NCBI GenBank assembly: GCA_001404055.1
Contig: CXTY01000016.1
Location: forward strand, 62,001 to 126,000
DNA from: Roseibium album
Lineage (GTDB): Bacteria > Pseudomonadota > Alphaproteobacteria > Rhizobiales > Stappiaceae
Direction: 5' to 3'
Length of the DNA: 64,000 nucleotides
Shown: positions 54,619 through 64,000 of the stretch, piece by piece
Layout of the letters: every line of letters begins with the position of its first letter
Numbering within the stretch: the first letter of the stretch is position 1
The notes under the pieces: generated by a model
What the model was told of the DNA's origin: nothing
What the model saw: the letters and a program-made list of their open reading frames with translations, nothing else
Databases searched by the model: none
Program-made: the position numbers and the translations under genes

Positions 54619-55452
54619 ATGCCAGTTTCCACGTCTTCCCATCCGCAGAGCCTTGTCGCGGGGGCTCGCGCAATCGTCTCCAGTTCTGATACATCGGAGA
54701 AGGTTCAGCTGGCCTACGCTGTCTCAAAGGCATGGTTTCAAAGGGAACTGGCGCTCGGCTCACCATCCAAGGATGGTCAGATGCCGGACCGGCCCGGTCG
54801 TCCTGAAAAGCCGGTGCTCCTTTCCCCTCGGGACATGCCGAAACGGAGCCTTGGTGGAAACGCAGGTCGCCTGGCCCTTATTCACTCGCTCGCCCACATA
54901 GAGCTGAATGCTGTTGACCTGACTTGGGACCTGATCGGTCGATTCGCACACGTGCGTCTTCCCAGGTCCTACTATGACGACTGGGTCAGGGTTGGACTGG
55001 AGGAAGCAAAACACTTCTCCATGCTACAGGACCGACTCGCTCGCCTTGATATGGCTTACGGCGACATGCCGGCCCACGACGGCCTGTGGCAGGCCGCGCA
55101 GGAGACAGGGCATGACCTGGCCGCAAGACTGGCCATTATTCCGCTGGTTCTTGAAGCGCGTGGACTCGACATTACGCCGCCAATGATTGAAAAGGCGCGT
55201 CGGAATGGCGATGAAGACACGGCAAAATGTCTGGACGTAATCTATCGCGACGAAAAGAATCACGTTGCGTTTGGAGCCAAGTGGTTCCGATTCTTGTGCG
55301 ACCGACAGGGAATCAGGCCCGAACCGGCGTTCCATGGTTTTGTCCGCAAACATTTTCGTGGGTCGTTAAAACCGCCATTCAATGACCGTGCTCGCTCAGA
55401 AGCAGGACTAACCCCCGGTTTTTACAAGCCTCTATCACCTCTTGTCGGCTGA
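54619..55452 (+). CDS. DUF455 family ferritin-like protein
   Basis: The 277-residue protein contains ferritin-like metal residues in LIHSLAHIELNAVDLTWDLI, RVGLEEAKHFSMLQDRL, PLVLEARGLDITP and IYRDEKNHVAFGAKWF, spaced as a four-helix di-iron or di-manganese carboxylate bundle. DUF455 proteins are related to the tRNA-modifying MiaE fold, but the reaction is not known. I start at ATG 54619 (MPVSTSSHPQSLVAGARAIV); a longer frame from 54520 overlaps bcp. It follows bcp by 35 bases, so one operon is likely. Confidence 0.85.
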   Translation: MPVSTSSHPQSLVAGARAIVSSSDTSEKVQLAYAVSKAWFQRELALGSPSKDGQMPDRPGRPEKPVLLSPRDMPKRSLGGNAGRLALIHSLAHIELNAVDLTWDLIGRFAHVRLPRSYYDDWVRVGLEEAKHFSMLQDRLARLDMAYGDMPAHDGLWQAAQETGHDLAARLAIIPLVLEARGLDITPPMIEKARRNGDEDTAKCLDVIYRDEKNHVAFGAKWFRFLCDRQGIRPEPAFHGFVRKHFRGSLKPPFNDRARSEAGLTPGFYKPLSPLVG

Positions 55453-55542
55453 TTATTATATCCTTGAAGACGAATTATTAACCTTACCAAACTCTAATCA
55501 GTGTCAGTTCTATTGCAGAATGCAGACAGTGACTGAGTGAAG

Positions 55543-56895
55543 ATGCAGCAGCGCCAAGAAACGACGCGGACATACAATTCCAACTGGAAGACGCCGCACC
55601 ATCCGGCACCCGAACAGGGCACAAGGATGACGACATATAATTTGCGGCCAGTACACTTGATGTGCGGCGCCCTTGCCTGTGTTACGGCCACGTTGGCTGT
55701 GGCAGGTTCAATCGGTTACTACGTTCTTCGTGGTGACATGATGGCCGAGGCAAACGCAGAACGCACAGAACTGGTCTTGGAATATCAGGACCATATCGAC
55801 CGGCTCCGCACAGAAATTGTGAACTTGACCAGTCGGCAGATGGTTGATCGTGAAACAGTCGAGATCCAGGTGATGGATGTGTTGAGGCGGCAGCAAGACC
55901 TCAATCAACGCCATGCAATTGTTGCTGAACTGGTTGCCCGTGCAGAAAGCGTCGGCATCTATCTGAGCAGCGACAAACCATTGCCTCCTCAAAAACCTGC
56001 GCTCGACGCCAAAGGCTTTGCTGCGCTGGCACCTGACGATAAATCCGCCATCGGGGGCGAAAGCGAGCTGATTGATGAGCCGGTAAAGGCACTTGGACTT
56101 AGAGACGGTTCAAGCAAGGGTTTTGATCCGCTGTCGATTCTCCAGAACCCCTCGCCTGTGTCTCCATCAGCAGAAGACGATCTAAAAAAAAACTCTGAAA
56201 AACAAGCGGCGCTCGACGCGGTAAAGAGTGACATTACCGAGATGGACGAGGAAAGCACGGCGGCCATTGATTCAATTGCTGTTGCGACCGAAAGCCGGAT
56301 CGAAGATATCCTTGGCATAACCCGTTCCATCACACCTGCCGTCAACGCTGCCCTGCGCAAACACACCTCTGTTGGCGGGCCGTTTTATCCGATCAGTGAA
56401 GAGAATTTCCCCAAGCGCCTTGAACGCGCCAACAGCGCCTTGAAGGCCTTGCGAAGAGTTAAGTTCACAGCCCTGCGCCTTCCGGTTAAATCACCGATCC
56501 GTAATGGCCGTATCTCAAGCAGCTACGGGCCGCGCGTCGACCCCTTCTTGAAGCGTCTGGCAATGCACACAGGCATGGACTTCAAGGCACCCTACGGTGC
56601 CCGGGTGTTTTCGACCGCTCCCGGTACCGTTGTCACCGCGAAACGCAAAGGCGGTTACGGAAAAATGGTCGAAGTTCGGCATGCCAATGGATTCCTGACA
56701 CGCTATGCGCACCTCAGCCGGATTCAGGTTTCGGAGGGCGACCATGTGCTTGCTGGCGACCTCGTTGGAAATGTGGGATCTACTGGTCGCTCAACCGGTC
56801 CTCATCTCCATTACGAAATTCGTAGAAACGAGAAGCCGAGCAATCCGGCTGCTTTTCTCTCAGCTGGTGAAAAGCTCACTGCGCTGTCGCTATAA
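55543..56895 (+). CDS. M23 family (LytM-type) peptidase with coiled coil
   Basis: The 450-residue protein has a single N-terminal membrane helix (LMCGALACVTATLAVAGSIG), a coiled-coil stretch (about residues 65-125, LEYQDHIDRLRTEIVNLTSR), a low-complexity linker and a C-terminal zinc endopeptidase domain. Metal and catalytic residues are visible in HTGMDFKAPYGARVFS and GPHLHYEIRRN, so it should cleave peptidoglycan cross-bridges or activate an amidase. A GTG two codons earlier (55537) is possible. It is often found with prfB, mrcA and amidase genes in this order. Confidence 0.88.
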   Translation: MQQRQETTRTYNSNWKTPHHPAPEQGTRMTTYNLRPVHLMCGALACVTATLAVAGSIGYYVLRGDMMAEANAERTELVLEYQDHIDRLRTEIVNLTSRQMVDRETVEIQVMDVLRRQQDLNQRHAIVAELVARAESVGIYLSSDKPLPPQKPALDAKGFAALAPDDKSAIGGESELIDEPVKALGLRDGSSKGFDPLSILQNPSPVSPSAEDDLKKNSEKQAALDAVKSDITEMDEESTAAIDSIAVATESRIEDILGITRSITPAVNAALRKHTSVGGPFYPISEENFPKRLERANSALKALRRVKFTALRLPVKSPIRNGRISSSYGPRVDPFLKRLAMHTGMDFKAPYGARVFSTAPGTVVTAKRKGGYGKMVEVRHANGFLTRYAHLSRIQVSEGDHVLAGDLVGNVGSTGRSTGPHLHYEIRRNEKPSNPAAFLSAGEKLTALSL

Positions 56896-56898
56896 AAA

Positions 56899-56918
56899 CG
56901 GGGCCCGAAAAGGCCCCG
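56899..56918. terminator. Bidirectional terminator between the M23 gene and prfB
   Basis: CGGGGCC (56899-56905) and GGCCCCG (56912-56918) form a 7-bp stem with a six-base loop. On the minus strand TTTTT follows, so it serves prfB best. Confidence 0.85.
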
Positions 56919-56949
56919 CAATATTTCTATCTACTGCACTGAATAGTCA

Positions 56950-58081
56950 CTATTCGATATCATCTACTTCGACTGGGTCGCCACCAAAGACGCGTTGGGC
57001 TAATGACGCTTCCATGAATTTGTCGAGGCTTCCGTCCAGAACGTCGCCAGGTGATGTACTTTCCACACCGGTACGCAGGTCCTTCACCAACTGATATGGC
57101 TGCAGAACATAAGAACGGATCTGGTGTCCCCAGCCGATATCAGTCTTAGACGCAGCTTCAGCGTTCGCCGCTTCCTCGCGCTTTTTAAGCTCTGCCTCAT
57201 AAAGTCGGGCCTTCAACATATCCCAGGCCGTCGCCCGATTCTTGTGTTGAGAACGCTGAGACTGACACTGCACCACGATACCGGTCGGTTGGTGTGTGAT
57301 ACGCACAGCCGAGTCGGTCGTGTTGACATGCTGACCACCAGCACCCGATGCCCGATAGGTATCAATCCGGCAATCGCTTTCATTGATGTCAATATCAATA
57401 GAATCGTCAATCACCGGATAGACCCAGGCGCTTGAAAAGCTGGTATGGCGGCGCGCATTGCTATCGTAAGGCGATATGCGAACAAGACGATGAACGCCCG
57501 ATTCGGTTTTCAGCCAACCATAGGCATTTTCGCCTTTGATCAGGAGCGTGGCTGACTTGATACCGGCTTCTTCACCGTCGTTGTATTCCAGAACTTCCAC
57601 CTTGAAGCCGCGCTTTTCGGCCCAACGGCGGTACATGCGCAGCAACATAGAGGCCCAATCCTGGCTCTCAGTCCCACCAGCACCTGAATTGATTTCAATA
57701 TAGGTATCGTTGTGGTCGGCTTCACCGGAAAGCAAAGAATTGAGCTGGAGCTCGTTGACCTTCTCATTCAGTCCGCGAAGCGCATCTTCAGCCTCAGATA
57801 CAACCGAAGCATCATCTTCCATTTCGCCGAGTTCAATCAACTCGATATTGTCCGACAGGTCCTGTTCAAGACCTTTGACGCCGTTGATGCCATCATCCAA
57901 CTGCTGACGCTCTCGCATCAACTTTTGTGCTTTGGAAGGGTCGTTCCACAAATCAGGATCTTCGGAAAGGGCGTTCAGCTCTTCAAGCCGGACCAGAGCC
58001 TGATCCCAGTCAAAGATGCCTCCTCAGCAGGCTTATGGCCTGCTTGATTTCGTCAACGATCGCTTCCATTTCGGCGCGCAT
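56950..58081 (-). CDS. prfB: Peptide chain release factor 2, with programmed +1 frameshift
   Basis: RF2 releases peptides at UAA and UGA. The gene starts at ATG 58081 ([20 protein letters not shown]) and runs 23 codons to an in-frame TGA at 58012-58010. The slip site is CTT-TGA-C, with AGGAGG three bases before the CTT. After a +1 shift the frame reads [20 protein letters not shown] and on to 56950, for 376 residues in total. The second part has the release motif [17 protein letters not shown] (GGQ) and [13 protein letters not shown]. This is the classic RF2 autoregulation: low RF2 makes the ribosome pause at UGA and slip. The TTG at 57951 is only an internal codon. Confidence 0.95.
58010..58024 (-). 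promoter_or_regulatory. prfB +1 frameshift signal
   Basis: Read on the minus strand: AGGAGG (58024-58019), CAT, CTT (58015-58013), TGA (58012-58010), then C. Spacing between the internal Shine-Dalgarno and the slippery CTT matches the known E. coli arrangement. Confidence 0.93.
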
Positions 58082-58182
58082 CGAATACCTCGCTTAAATT
58101 TTATGAAGCGGCCTGGCCTCTTGGTAAGAGGCAACGGGCCTGAATTTGGAGCGGGACATTAGCTGGGCCCAATGCTGCTGTA

Positions 58183-58212
58183 AACAACGTATTCCGTCGA
58201 CAGGTCGTTGTT
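58183..58212. other. Inverted repeat downstream of mrcA
   Basis: AACAACG (58183-58189) and CGTTGTT (58206-58212) form a 7-bp stem with a 16-base loop in the 152-base gap between mrcA and prfB. The T-tail is poor, so it is only a possible weak terminator for mrcA. Confidence 0.35.
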
Positions 58213-58233
58213 AGAGCGATCGGAGCCCGATGA

Positions 58234-60687
58234 TCAATAAAGCCCACCAGTACCGTTGAAAACAGCTTCGCCGGCTTCCTGTGACACGGAATGCGGTATG
58301 CCCATGGAATCCTGGAAGCCAATCACGGAATAGCTGTCTGGTGGAGCCATGCCCGGTTTGAAAGATTCCAGGATTGTCCCGGGCGTTCCGGCCGCTGTCC
58401 GCAAACCAGTTCGACGGTTAATCGGGATCAACTGCAGACCACGTGGAACGCGGAATTCAACAGGCGGTTTTTCAGCCAGCGCTTTTTTGACAAAGTCGGT
58501 GAAAATCGGAGCCGCCACCTGGCCACCCGTTGCACCTCGTCCCATCGGTTTGGGATTGTCGAAACCAACGAACACACCTACAGCAAGATCCGGAGTATAG
58601 CCCATGAACCAGGCGTCTTTTTCATCATTCGTGGTGCCGGTTTTACCGGCAACCGGACGACCGACTGCACGTACGGACGTCGCCGTACCCCGCTGAACCA
58701 CACCTTCCATCATGGAAGTGATTTGGTAAGCTGTCATCGGATCAAGAACCTGCTCACGGTCGTCAATCAGCAACGGCTCTTCCTGACCTTCCCACGTATC
58801 TTCCGTGCAGCCGTCACAAATCCGGCTGTCATGCTTGTAGATAGTCCGGCCATAACGATCCTGAATACGGTCAATAAGCGTCGGGCGTACTTTCCGGCCA
58901 CCATTTGCAATCGTCGCATATGCAGTGGTCATCCGCAGAACCGTGGTTTCCCCTGCCCCAAGCGACATGGAAAGAACCGGCAGCATGTTATCGTAGACAC
59001 CGAAACGTTTGGAATATTCAGCCACCAGCGGCATACCCATGTCTTGGGCGAGACGAACAGTCATCACGTTCCGTGAGAGCTCGATTCCTGTGCGCAGGGT
59101 CGATGGACCATAAAACTTTCCACCGTAGTTTTGCGGTCTCCAGGTACCGAGACCCGGCCCCTGGTTGATTTCAAGTGGCGCATCCATCACCACGGAAGAT
59201 GGTGTGTATCCATTGTCCAGTGCTGCGGCGTAAAGGAACGGTTTGAAGGAAGATCCCGGCTGTCGATAGGCCTGTGTTGCCCGATTGAATTCACTCTGCG
59301 CAAAGCTGAACCCACCCACCATTGCAAGTACGCGCCCGGTATAAGGGTCCATTGCAACAAGGGCACCGGATACTTTTGGAACCTGGCGCAGCTCATAAGT
59401 CCCTGGCGCTACCTGGCTCTGCTGAACATAAACAACGTCGCCGGGCGCGAGCACATCCGAAACCGATCCGGGTGCCCTACCCTTGAGTTTGGCCCACTTC
59501 ATGGTCTCAAGAAACAAAGGCCCGGATTTGCGTTCGTCCGAGAGTTTACCGCTTACAAGCGTTTCAGGTTGCACACCTACGGTTGCCTGACCACTTCCAC
59601 TCTCCAGAACAACAGCCAGTGTCCATTCCGGAACGTCGCTCAAAGGTTCGATTTTCGAAAGTGCTACTCCCCAATCGGCACCAATGGTGATCCGATCTAC
59701 CGGCCCGCCCCAGTTACCGCGTTTACGGTCAAAGTCTATCAGACCCTCCATAAGCGACTTACGCGCCATGGTCTGGAGTTCAGGGTCCAGCGTTGAACGA
59801 ACGGACAGTCCTCCTTCGTACAAGCGCTTGTCACCAAAGATTTCCGCGACTTCGCGGCGGACTTCCTCGGTGAAGTACTCAGCTGCGAACAACCGCGAAC
59901 CATGTTCACGCGGATTGACGACGATCGGCTTTTCCTTGGCTGCTTCGCCTTCTTCGATTTCCACATACCCATCGGCAATCATGCGATCGATCACGTAGTT
60001 GCGGCGCGATATGGCTCGCTCGGTGAACCTGAACGGATGATAATTATTGGGAGCTTTGGGCAATGCCGCCATATAAGCGACTTCTTGCAAATTCAATTCA
60101 TGAACCGACTTGTCAAAATAGATCAACGCGGCGGCAGCAATACCATGTGCGCCAAGTCCAAAGTAGATCTCGTTGACGTAGAGCTCCAGAATTTCGTCTT
60201 TTGTGTAAGCCTGCTCAATCCGAAGCGAGAGGATTGCTTCCTTGATCTTCCTGACTATCGACAAGTCATTGGTGAGAAGGAAGTTTTTTGCAACCTGCTG
60301 TGTAATCGTCGAGGCCCCCTCGGGACGACGTCCGGAACCGTAATTCTGCACGAAACGCACCGCCGCACGGGCAATACCTTCAGGATCGACTCCAATGTGA
60401 GAATAGAAATTTTTGTCTTCTGCTGCGATGAACGCCTGTTTCACACGGTCTGGGATTGCCTGGATAGGTAGAAACATCCGCCGCTGCGTCGCATATTCAG
60501 CCATCAAGCTACCATCAGCGGCGTGAACGCGCGTCATGACCGGAGGCTCATAGTTCTTCAGGGCTGTATAATCCGGCAGCCCTTCATCGAGATACTGCAA
60601 GTACATCCAGACACCAGCGGCAATCGCCAGTCCAAGAGCTGCACCTATCCCGAACCAATAGCCAAAAAACTTCATCAAAAATTTCAT
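58234..60687 (-). CDS. mrcA: Penicillin-binding protein 1A (bifunctional peptidoglycan synthase)
   Basis: PBP1A polymerises glycan strands and cross-links them at the inner membrane. The 817-residue protein has an N-terminal anchor (FGYWFGIGAALGLAIAAGVW). Next is a GT51 domain with the catalytic Glu in FIAAEDKNFYSHIGVDPEGI, then GASTITQQVAKNFLLTND, then an OB-like insert. The transpeptidase has SxxK in RQPGSSFKPFLYAAAL, SxN in ELSRNVMTVRL and KTG in VAGKTGTTNDEKDAWF. Length and domain order are canonical. The adjacent amidase gene is in the same orientation. Confidence 0.96.
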   Translation of the reverse strand: MKFLMKFFGYWFGIGAALGLAIAAGVWMYLQYLDEGLPDYTALKNYEPPVMTRVHAADGSLMAEYATQRRMFLPIQAIPDRVKQAFIAAEDKNFYSHIGVDPEGIARAAVRFVQNYGSGRRPEGASTITQQVAKNFLLTNDLSIVRKIKEAILSLRIEQAYTKDEILELYVNEIYFGLGAHGIAAAALIYFDKSVHELNLQEVAYMAALPKAPNNYHPFRFTERAISRRNYVIDRMIADGYVEIEEGEAAKEKPIVVNPREHGSRLFAAEYFTEEVRREVAEIFGDKRLYEGGLSVRSTLDPELQTMARKSLMEGLIDFDRKRGNWGGPVDRITIGADWGVALSKIEPLSDVPEWTLAVVLESGSGQATVGVQPETLVSGKLSDERKSGPLFLETMKWAKLKGRAPGSVSDVLAPGDVVYVQQSQVAPGTYELRQVPKVSGALVAMDPYTGRVLAMVGGFSFAQSEFNRATQAYRQPGSSFKPFLYAAALDNGYTPSSVVMDAPLEINQGPGLGTWRPQNYGGKFYGPSTLRTGIELSRNVMTVRLAQDMGMPLVAEYSKRFGVYDNMLPVLSMSLGAGETTVLRMTTAYATIANGGRKVRPTLIDRIQDRYGRTIYKHDSRICDGCTEDTWEGQEEPLLIDDREQVLDPMTAYQITSMMEGVVQRGTATSVRAVGRPVAGKTGTTNDEKDAWFMGYTPDLAVGVFVGFDNPKPMGRGATGGQVAAPIFTDFVKKALAEKPPVEFRVPRGLQLIPINRRTGLRTAAGTPGTILESFKPGMAPPDSYSVIGFQDSMGIPHSVSQEAGEAVFNGTGGLY

Positions 60688-60867
60688 ACTGCGGGCTCGT
60701 CTTTCCCCGTGCTTAGCGCTTCCAAGGTTTTAACATGGAAACTTTAATCCCACACCCTTGCGCACCATCAGTCGCATTTACCTGACTGCTTTCCTCGTGC
60801 ACCAATATGGCGATGCTGAGGCAATTGCCAGCCAGGGCCTTCATTTTCTAAAGCAATTCAAAGGTTT

Positions 60868-62220
60868 TTACTGAGAGGGCGTCACCTGTTTGCGCGCAAG
60901 TCTCGGCCGGAAAAACCCGTGTATTGATTCTGCCACCGCATTGGCCATGCGTTCCCGCCATTCTTCGGATGTCAGCAGTTTTTCGTCATGTTGGTTGGAC
61001 AGGTAGCCCAGCTCGACAAGAACGGACGGCACATCGTGTGCTTTCAGCACGCGAAATCCCGCCGATCTGTGCGGATTATTTATCAGTCTGACTGCACTTT
61101 TCAGCTCGTTTACGAGAATTTTTGCGAAGTAGACTGAGAAGGACCGGGTTTCTCTACGGGCAAGATCCAGGAGGATATCCGTGACTTCCGCAGGTTCATC
61201 ATCGAGTTCCACACCTGCAATCACGTCCGACATGTTCTCTGATTCTGCCAGATCTTCGGCAAGCTGATCGGATGCTTTGTCAGAAAGCGTGTAAACCGTT
61301 GCCCCACGCGCAAATTTGCGACCTCTTCGAACCGAATCGGCGTGAATCGATATGAACAGATCGGCTTCGAGTTCATGACCGATTTCAACGCGGCGTTTCA
61401 ATGATATGAAGGTGTCGTCCTCACGGGTCAGACGCACATCATAAAGTCCACTCTCATCCAGTTTATCTTTCAACAAACTCGCAAAATCGAGAACAATTGC
61501 CTTTTCGAGCGTGCCCGCAACCCCAGTGGCACCTGTATCAATTCCGCCGTGTCCAGGATCAAGAACAATAAGAGGCTTGTCGTCGTCCGCAGGTGGCACC
61601 AGGCGATCGCTCTTGGTGCCGGTCATTTTTTCGCTTTCCTGACCAGCCTCGCGGGAGCGTTTCACGAAGCTGGCAAATTGGGATGGCGTTGCTGATACAA
61701 GGTCAACCACTAATCGTGCGGGTTGCGCGTCTACAGCTGGCAAAAAGAAGGTGTTGTCCACACTGACCGGCCCTGTCAGGTCCATGACAATTCGCGACTT
61801 TCCAGCTGCAAATAGACCGTAACGCCAATCCCTTACCAATCCTCGACCATTGTCTCCGGCGCCTTCGGGAATTGAGAACTCCACCTCTGGCAAATCAATG
61901 ATCAGTCTGTAGGGACTGGCAAGACCGGAGATCGATGGCTCGACTTGTGAATCCATGTCTAAAACGAATCGCGTTCGATCAGCGTCACCCGCAACTCGCG
62001 CACCCGACACGACGGGTTTGTCGGTCTCTGCCATTGCAGCGACATTCTTTTCCAGCAGTGTAAACACTGAAAGAACAAAGACGACTGTCGGTAGAACAAT
62101 CGCTTTGATTAAGGCACGAGAAGTGCGCCCAACCTGCGGTTTCATACCGTTTTTAATTTCAATTATTCCGGCCATTGTGCTCGCAATTTGCCTGCTATGG
62201 GGCCCCTTGGTCCCAGTCAT
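60868..62220 (-). CDS. N-acetylmuramoyl-L-alanine amidase, AmiC-like
   Basis: The enzyme cuts the amide bond between MurNAc and the stem peptide (EC 3.5.1.28), needed to split daughter cells. The 450-residue protein has an N-terminal membrane/signal segment (IKAIVLPTVVFVLSVFTLLE), an AMIN domain (about 75-180) and an Amidase_3 domain with zinc residues in IVLDPGHGGIDTGATGVAGT, EKAIVLDFASLLKD and FISIHADSVRRGRKFARG. AAGGA six bases before ATG 62220 supports this start. It is 180 bases from mrcA. Confidence 0.94.
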   Translation of the reverse strand: MTGTKGPHSRQIASTMAGIIEIKNGMKPQVGRTSRALIKAIVLPTVVFVLSVFTLLEKNVAAMAETDKPVVSGARVAGDADRTRFVLDMDSQVEPSISGLASPYRLIIDLPEVEFSIPEGAGDNGRGLVRDWRYGLFAAGKSRIVMDLTGPVSVDNTFFLPAVDAQPARLVVDLVSATPSQFASFVKRSREAGQESEKMTGTKSDRLVPPADDDKPLIVLDPGHGGIDTGATGVAGTLEKAIVLDFASLLKDKLDESGLYDVRLTREDDTFISLKRRVEIGHELEADLFISIHADSVRRGRKFARGATVYTLSDKASDQLAEDLAESENMSDVIAGVELDDEPAEVTDILLDLARRETRSFSVYFAKILVNELKSAVRLINNPHRSAGFRVLKAHDVPSVLVELGYLSNQHDEKLLTSEEWRERMANAVAESIHGFFRPRLARKQVTPSQ

Positions 62221-62833
62221 ACGCTATCCTTGAGTACAGGAAAATGCCCTGTTCATTTCACATTGCTTGCAATGCGGAGCAGCGGATCGTAAAAGTACCT
62301 TACGGATTTCGGTTTGGTACCGATACCTTTCCAAGTGGCGGAACAGGATAAATATCCACAACGTCATGATGTTTCGAGGCCAATGCAGCACAGAACTGAG
62401 GCCGTTCTGTAGAGCATTTTAAGAGCCCGGACAAACAGGAAACTGGTATCGGAATTACTTTGCGGCTACCCCACCTCTTGCGCCTGCCTGTGTATTCTGT
62501 GGCAGATTTTCAGGCGAGACATGGGGCAGACTTCAAAGAAGAACCCTTTCCGACACCGGATGCAGCGTAAGTGGCAAAGCCCGACTGTACTCCGGCGCAA
62601 GGTACAACGACTTAACTAAAGGGCCTGCGTTGCCCCGAAGGACCCGCGTGATGCACATGATGATCAACATACAGCAAGGCTCCGCTTCTGCGGCGATTGC
62701 TGTTGGTCATACGACCGCGCCGGCCGCAGACGCCCTTCCCCAACTTAGCAAAACAAATACGACAGCCTTCCTCCTTTCGGGCGATGCGCGTTTTGGATAC
62801 GCGCCCAGCAGCGCTGTCGTGGAGAACTTCACT
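62221..62833. other. Divergent region between the amidase and rne, including the rne leader
   Basis: This 613-base gap must hold both promoters. Hairpins CGTAA/TTACG near 62290 and CGGT/ACCG near 62322 sit close to the amidase start. A GCGCGT/ACGCGC stem (62786-62791/62799-62804) lies 30 bases before the rne ATG. A 94-codon frame at 62630-62911 overlaps rne out of frame and is not supported. A long structured leader fits the known autoregulation of RNase E mRNA in other bacteria, but here it is not proven. Confidence 0.45.
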
Positions 62834-64000
62834 AATGGCAAACAAAATGCTGATCGACGCGGGCCACCCGGAAGAAACCCGGGTCGTCGTCGTGCGTGGC
62901 AATCGGGTTGAAGAATTCGACTTTGAAGCAGCGAATAGAAAGCAACTGCGCGGAAATATATATCTTGCAAAAGTAACGAGGGTTGAGCCTTCGCTTCAGG
63001 CCGCTTTTGTGGAATATGGCGGCAATCGCCACGGTTTCCTTGCTTTCAGCGAAATCCATCCTGACTACTATCAGATTCCGGTTGCTGACCGAGAAGCGCT
63101 GCTTGCTGCTGAAGCTGCAGAGCGTCAACGCGATGACACCGAGACGGAAGAAAAGCCGAAACGTCGTCGCCGTTCTCGCGCTGCGAAAAATGAATCCACG
63201 GAAACAGTGGCCAGCGAAAAGATCGAAGCTGATGCCGATGCTTCGGAGTCCACTGACACGGCAGAAACGAACGCAAATGCTGCGGGCGTTTCTGGCGAAA
63301 CTTCTGCACCCGCTGCTGCTGCCGACAATGCCGGGCAGAATGATGACGTTGCTGCAGCAACGAGCGACGACTCGAACTCGGATGAAACAGCTTCCGATCC
63401 CGTAAGTGCCGCCACGGACAATCCTGAGATGGAAAATGTCGAGGCAAGTGAAACAGCTGATCAGTCCGACGAGACAGAAGAAGCTGAAGAAGACGAAGAA
63501 GAGCAAGCTGCGCCAGTTCGTGCGAGAGGGCGCCGCAGGCGCGGCAAAAGCGATCTTGATGAAGATACAGATGGCGACGAAGACACTGTCGAATCTGTAG
63601 GTGCTGAAGACGCGATGGAAGAAGTTCCGGAAAGAACCATTCCGCAACGCAAACACTACAAGATCCAGGAAGTCATTAAACGCCGCCAGATCATTCTGGT
63701 GCAGGTGGTCAAGGAAGAGCGCGGCAACAAGGGCGCAGCTTTGACGACCTATCTTTCACTGGCTGGCCGCTATTCCGTTTTGATGCCCAACACTGCGCGG
63801 GGCGGCGGAATCTCACGCAAGATCACACAGCCAACTGATCGCAAGCGCCTGAAGAAGATTGCCTCCGAACTGGACGTGCCAGAAGGCATGGGTGTCATCC
63901 TGCGGACAGCGGGAGCAAGCCGAACCAAGGCCGAGATCAAACGCGACTTCGAATACCTGATGCGCCTATGGGAAAATGTTCGGGAGCTGACACTGAAGTC
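62834..64000 (+). CDS. rne: Ribonuclease E/G, N-terminal part (runs off the window)
   Basis: RNase E is the main endonuclease of mRNA decay. The 389 visible codons start MANKMLIDAGHPEETRVVVV, followed by EEFDFEAANRKQLRGNIYLA and the first part of the S1 RNA-binding domain (RVEPSLQAAFVEYGGNRHGF). After about residue 95 the S1 domain is broken by a long acidic, Ala/Ser/Glu-rich insertion with arginine clusters (PKRRRRSRAAK; RARGRRRRGKSDLDED). It resumes near residue 272 with HYKIQEVIKRRQIILVQVVK and passes into the 5'-sensor region (GRYSVLMPNTARGGGISRKI). Such insertions are known in alphaproteobacterial RNase E. GGAGA lies nine bases before the ATG. The catalytic domain continues past the edge. 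Confidence 0.95.

Noticed and set aside
56950..57951. prfB starting at TTG 57951
   Set aside because: The frame continues upstream with good RF2 sequence to a programmed frameshift and a true ATG at 58081.
62630..62911. 94-codon plus-strand frame overlapping the start of rne
   Set aside because: Overlaps the RNase E N-terminus out of frame and lacks a good ribosome site; treated as part of the rne leader.

Overview
The window looks like about 64 kb of the chromosome of an alphaproteobacterium, most likely of the order Hyphomicrobiales. The family resembles the Stappiaceae (Roseibium/Labrenzia/Stappia type), but that is inference from gene order and protein style and not from a marker comparison. 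Almost all of it is conserved housekeeping DNA with even codon use. I see no insertion sequence, prophage, CRISPR array or plasmid gene.

Layout. 1-957 holds the edge of a Flp/Tad pilus cluster (cpaB and probably the start of cpaC). 1347-9594 carries dnaE, lolD, a lolC/E-type permease, proS and a DUF1467 gene on the minus strand. A small SOS-type gene, not obvious from long reading frames, lies between lolD and dnaE. A possible plus-strand structured RNA lies between proS and the DUF1467 gene. 9600-28447 is one long minus-strand block: nuoABCDEFGHIJKLMN followed by birA, rnj (RNase J) and mce. Two non-core genes sit inside nuo: a GFA-family zinc protein between nuoC and nuoD, and a small membrane protein between nuoH and nuoI. 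28956-33494 has two identical tRNA-Asp genes, a Na/Pi cotransporter, a lipocalin-like protein, tRNA-Val, an unknown 218-residue protein and HU. 33683-40247 is the proteostasis cluster lon, clpX, clpP, tig. 40592-44000 has a Tat-exported amine oxidase, tRNA-Leu and nnrD. 44203-46262 is the nitrogen cassette glnB-glnA with a sigma-54 promoter in front and a strong terminator behind. 46283-49103 is a short accessory stretch: a P1-family peptidase, two small proteins, and a DUF4396 gene interrupted by an in-frame stop. 49319-64000 has tyrS, an AsmA-like giant, bcp, a DUF455 ferritin-like protein, an M23 peptidase, prfB, mrcA, an N-acetylmuramoyl-alanine amidase and the start of rne.

How the genes work together. 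Respiratory complex I dominates. LolCD, the AsmA-like protein, PBP1A, the amidase and the M23 peptidase make and remodel the envelope. Lon, ClpXP, trigger factor and HU form the usual protein quality-control and nucleoid block. PII and glutamine synthetase assimilate ammonium under nitrogen control.

Main points for a second look: a 32-codon membrane-peptide gene (5047-5145) under an alphaproteobacterial LexA box (GTTC-N7-GTTC at 5185-5199), which resembles SOS cell-division inhibitors of the SidA kind; a terminator-ended structured RNA candidate at 9066-9247; the two insertions in the nuo operon; the programmed frameshift in prfB; and the one-codon interruption of the DUF4396 gene.
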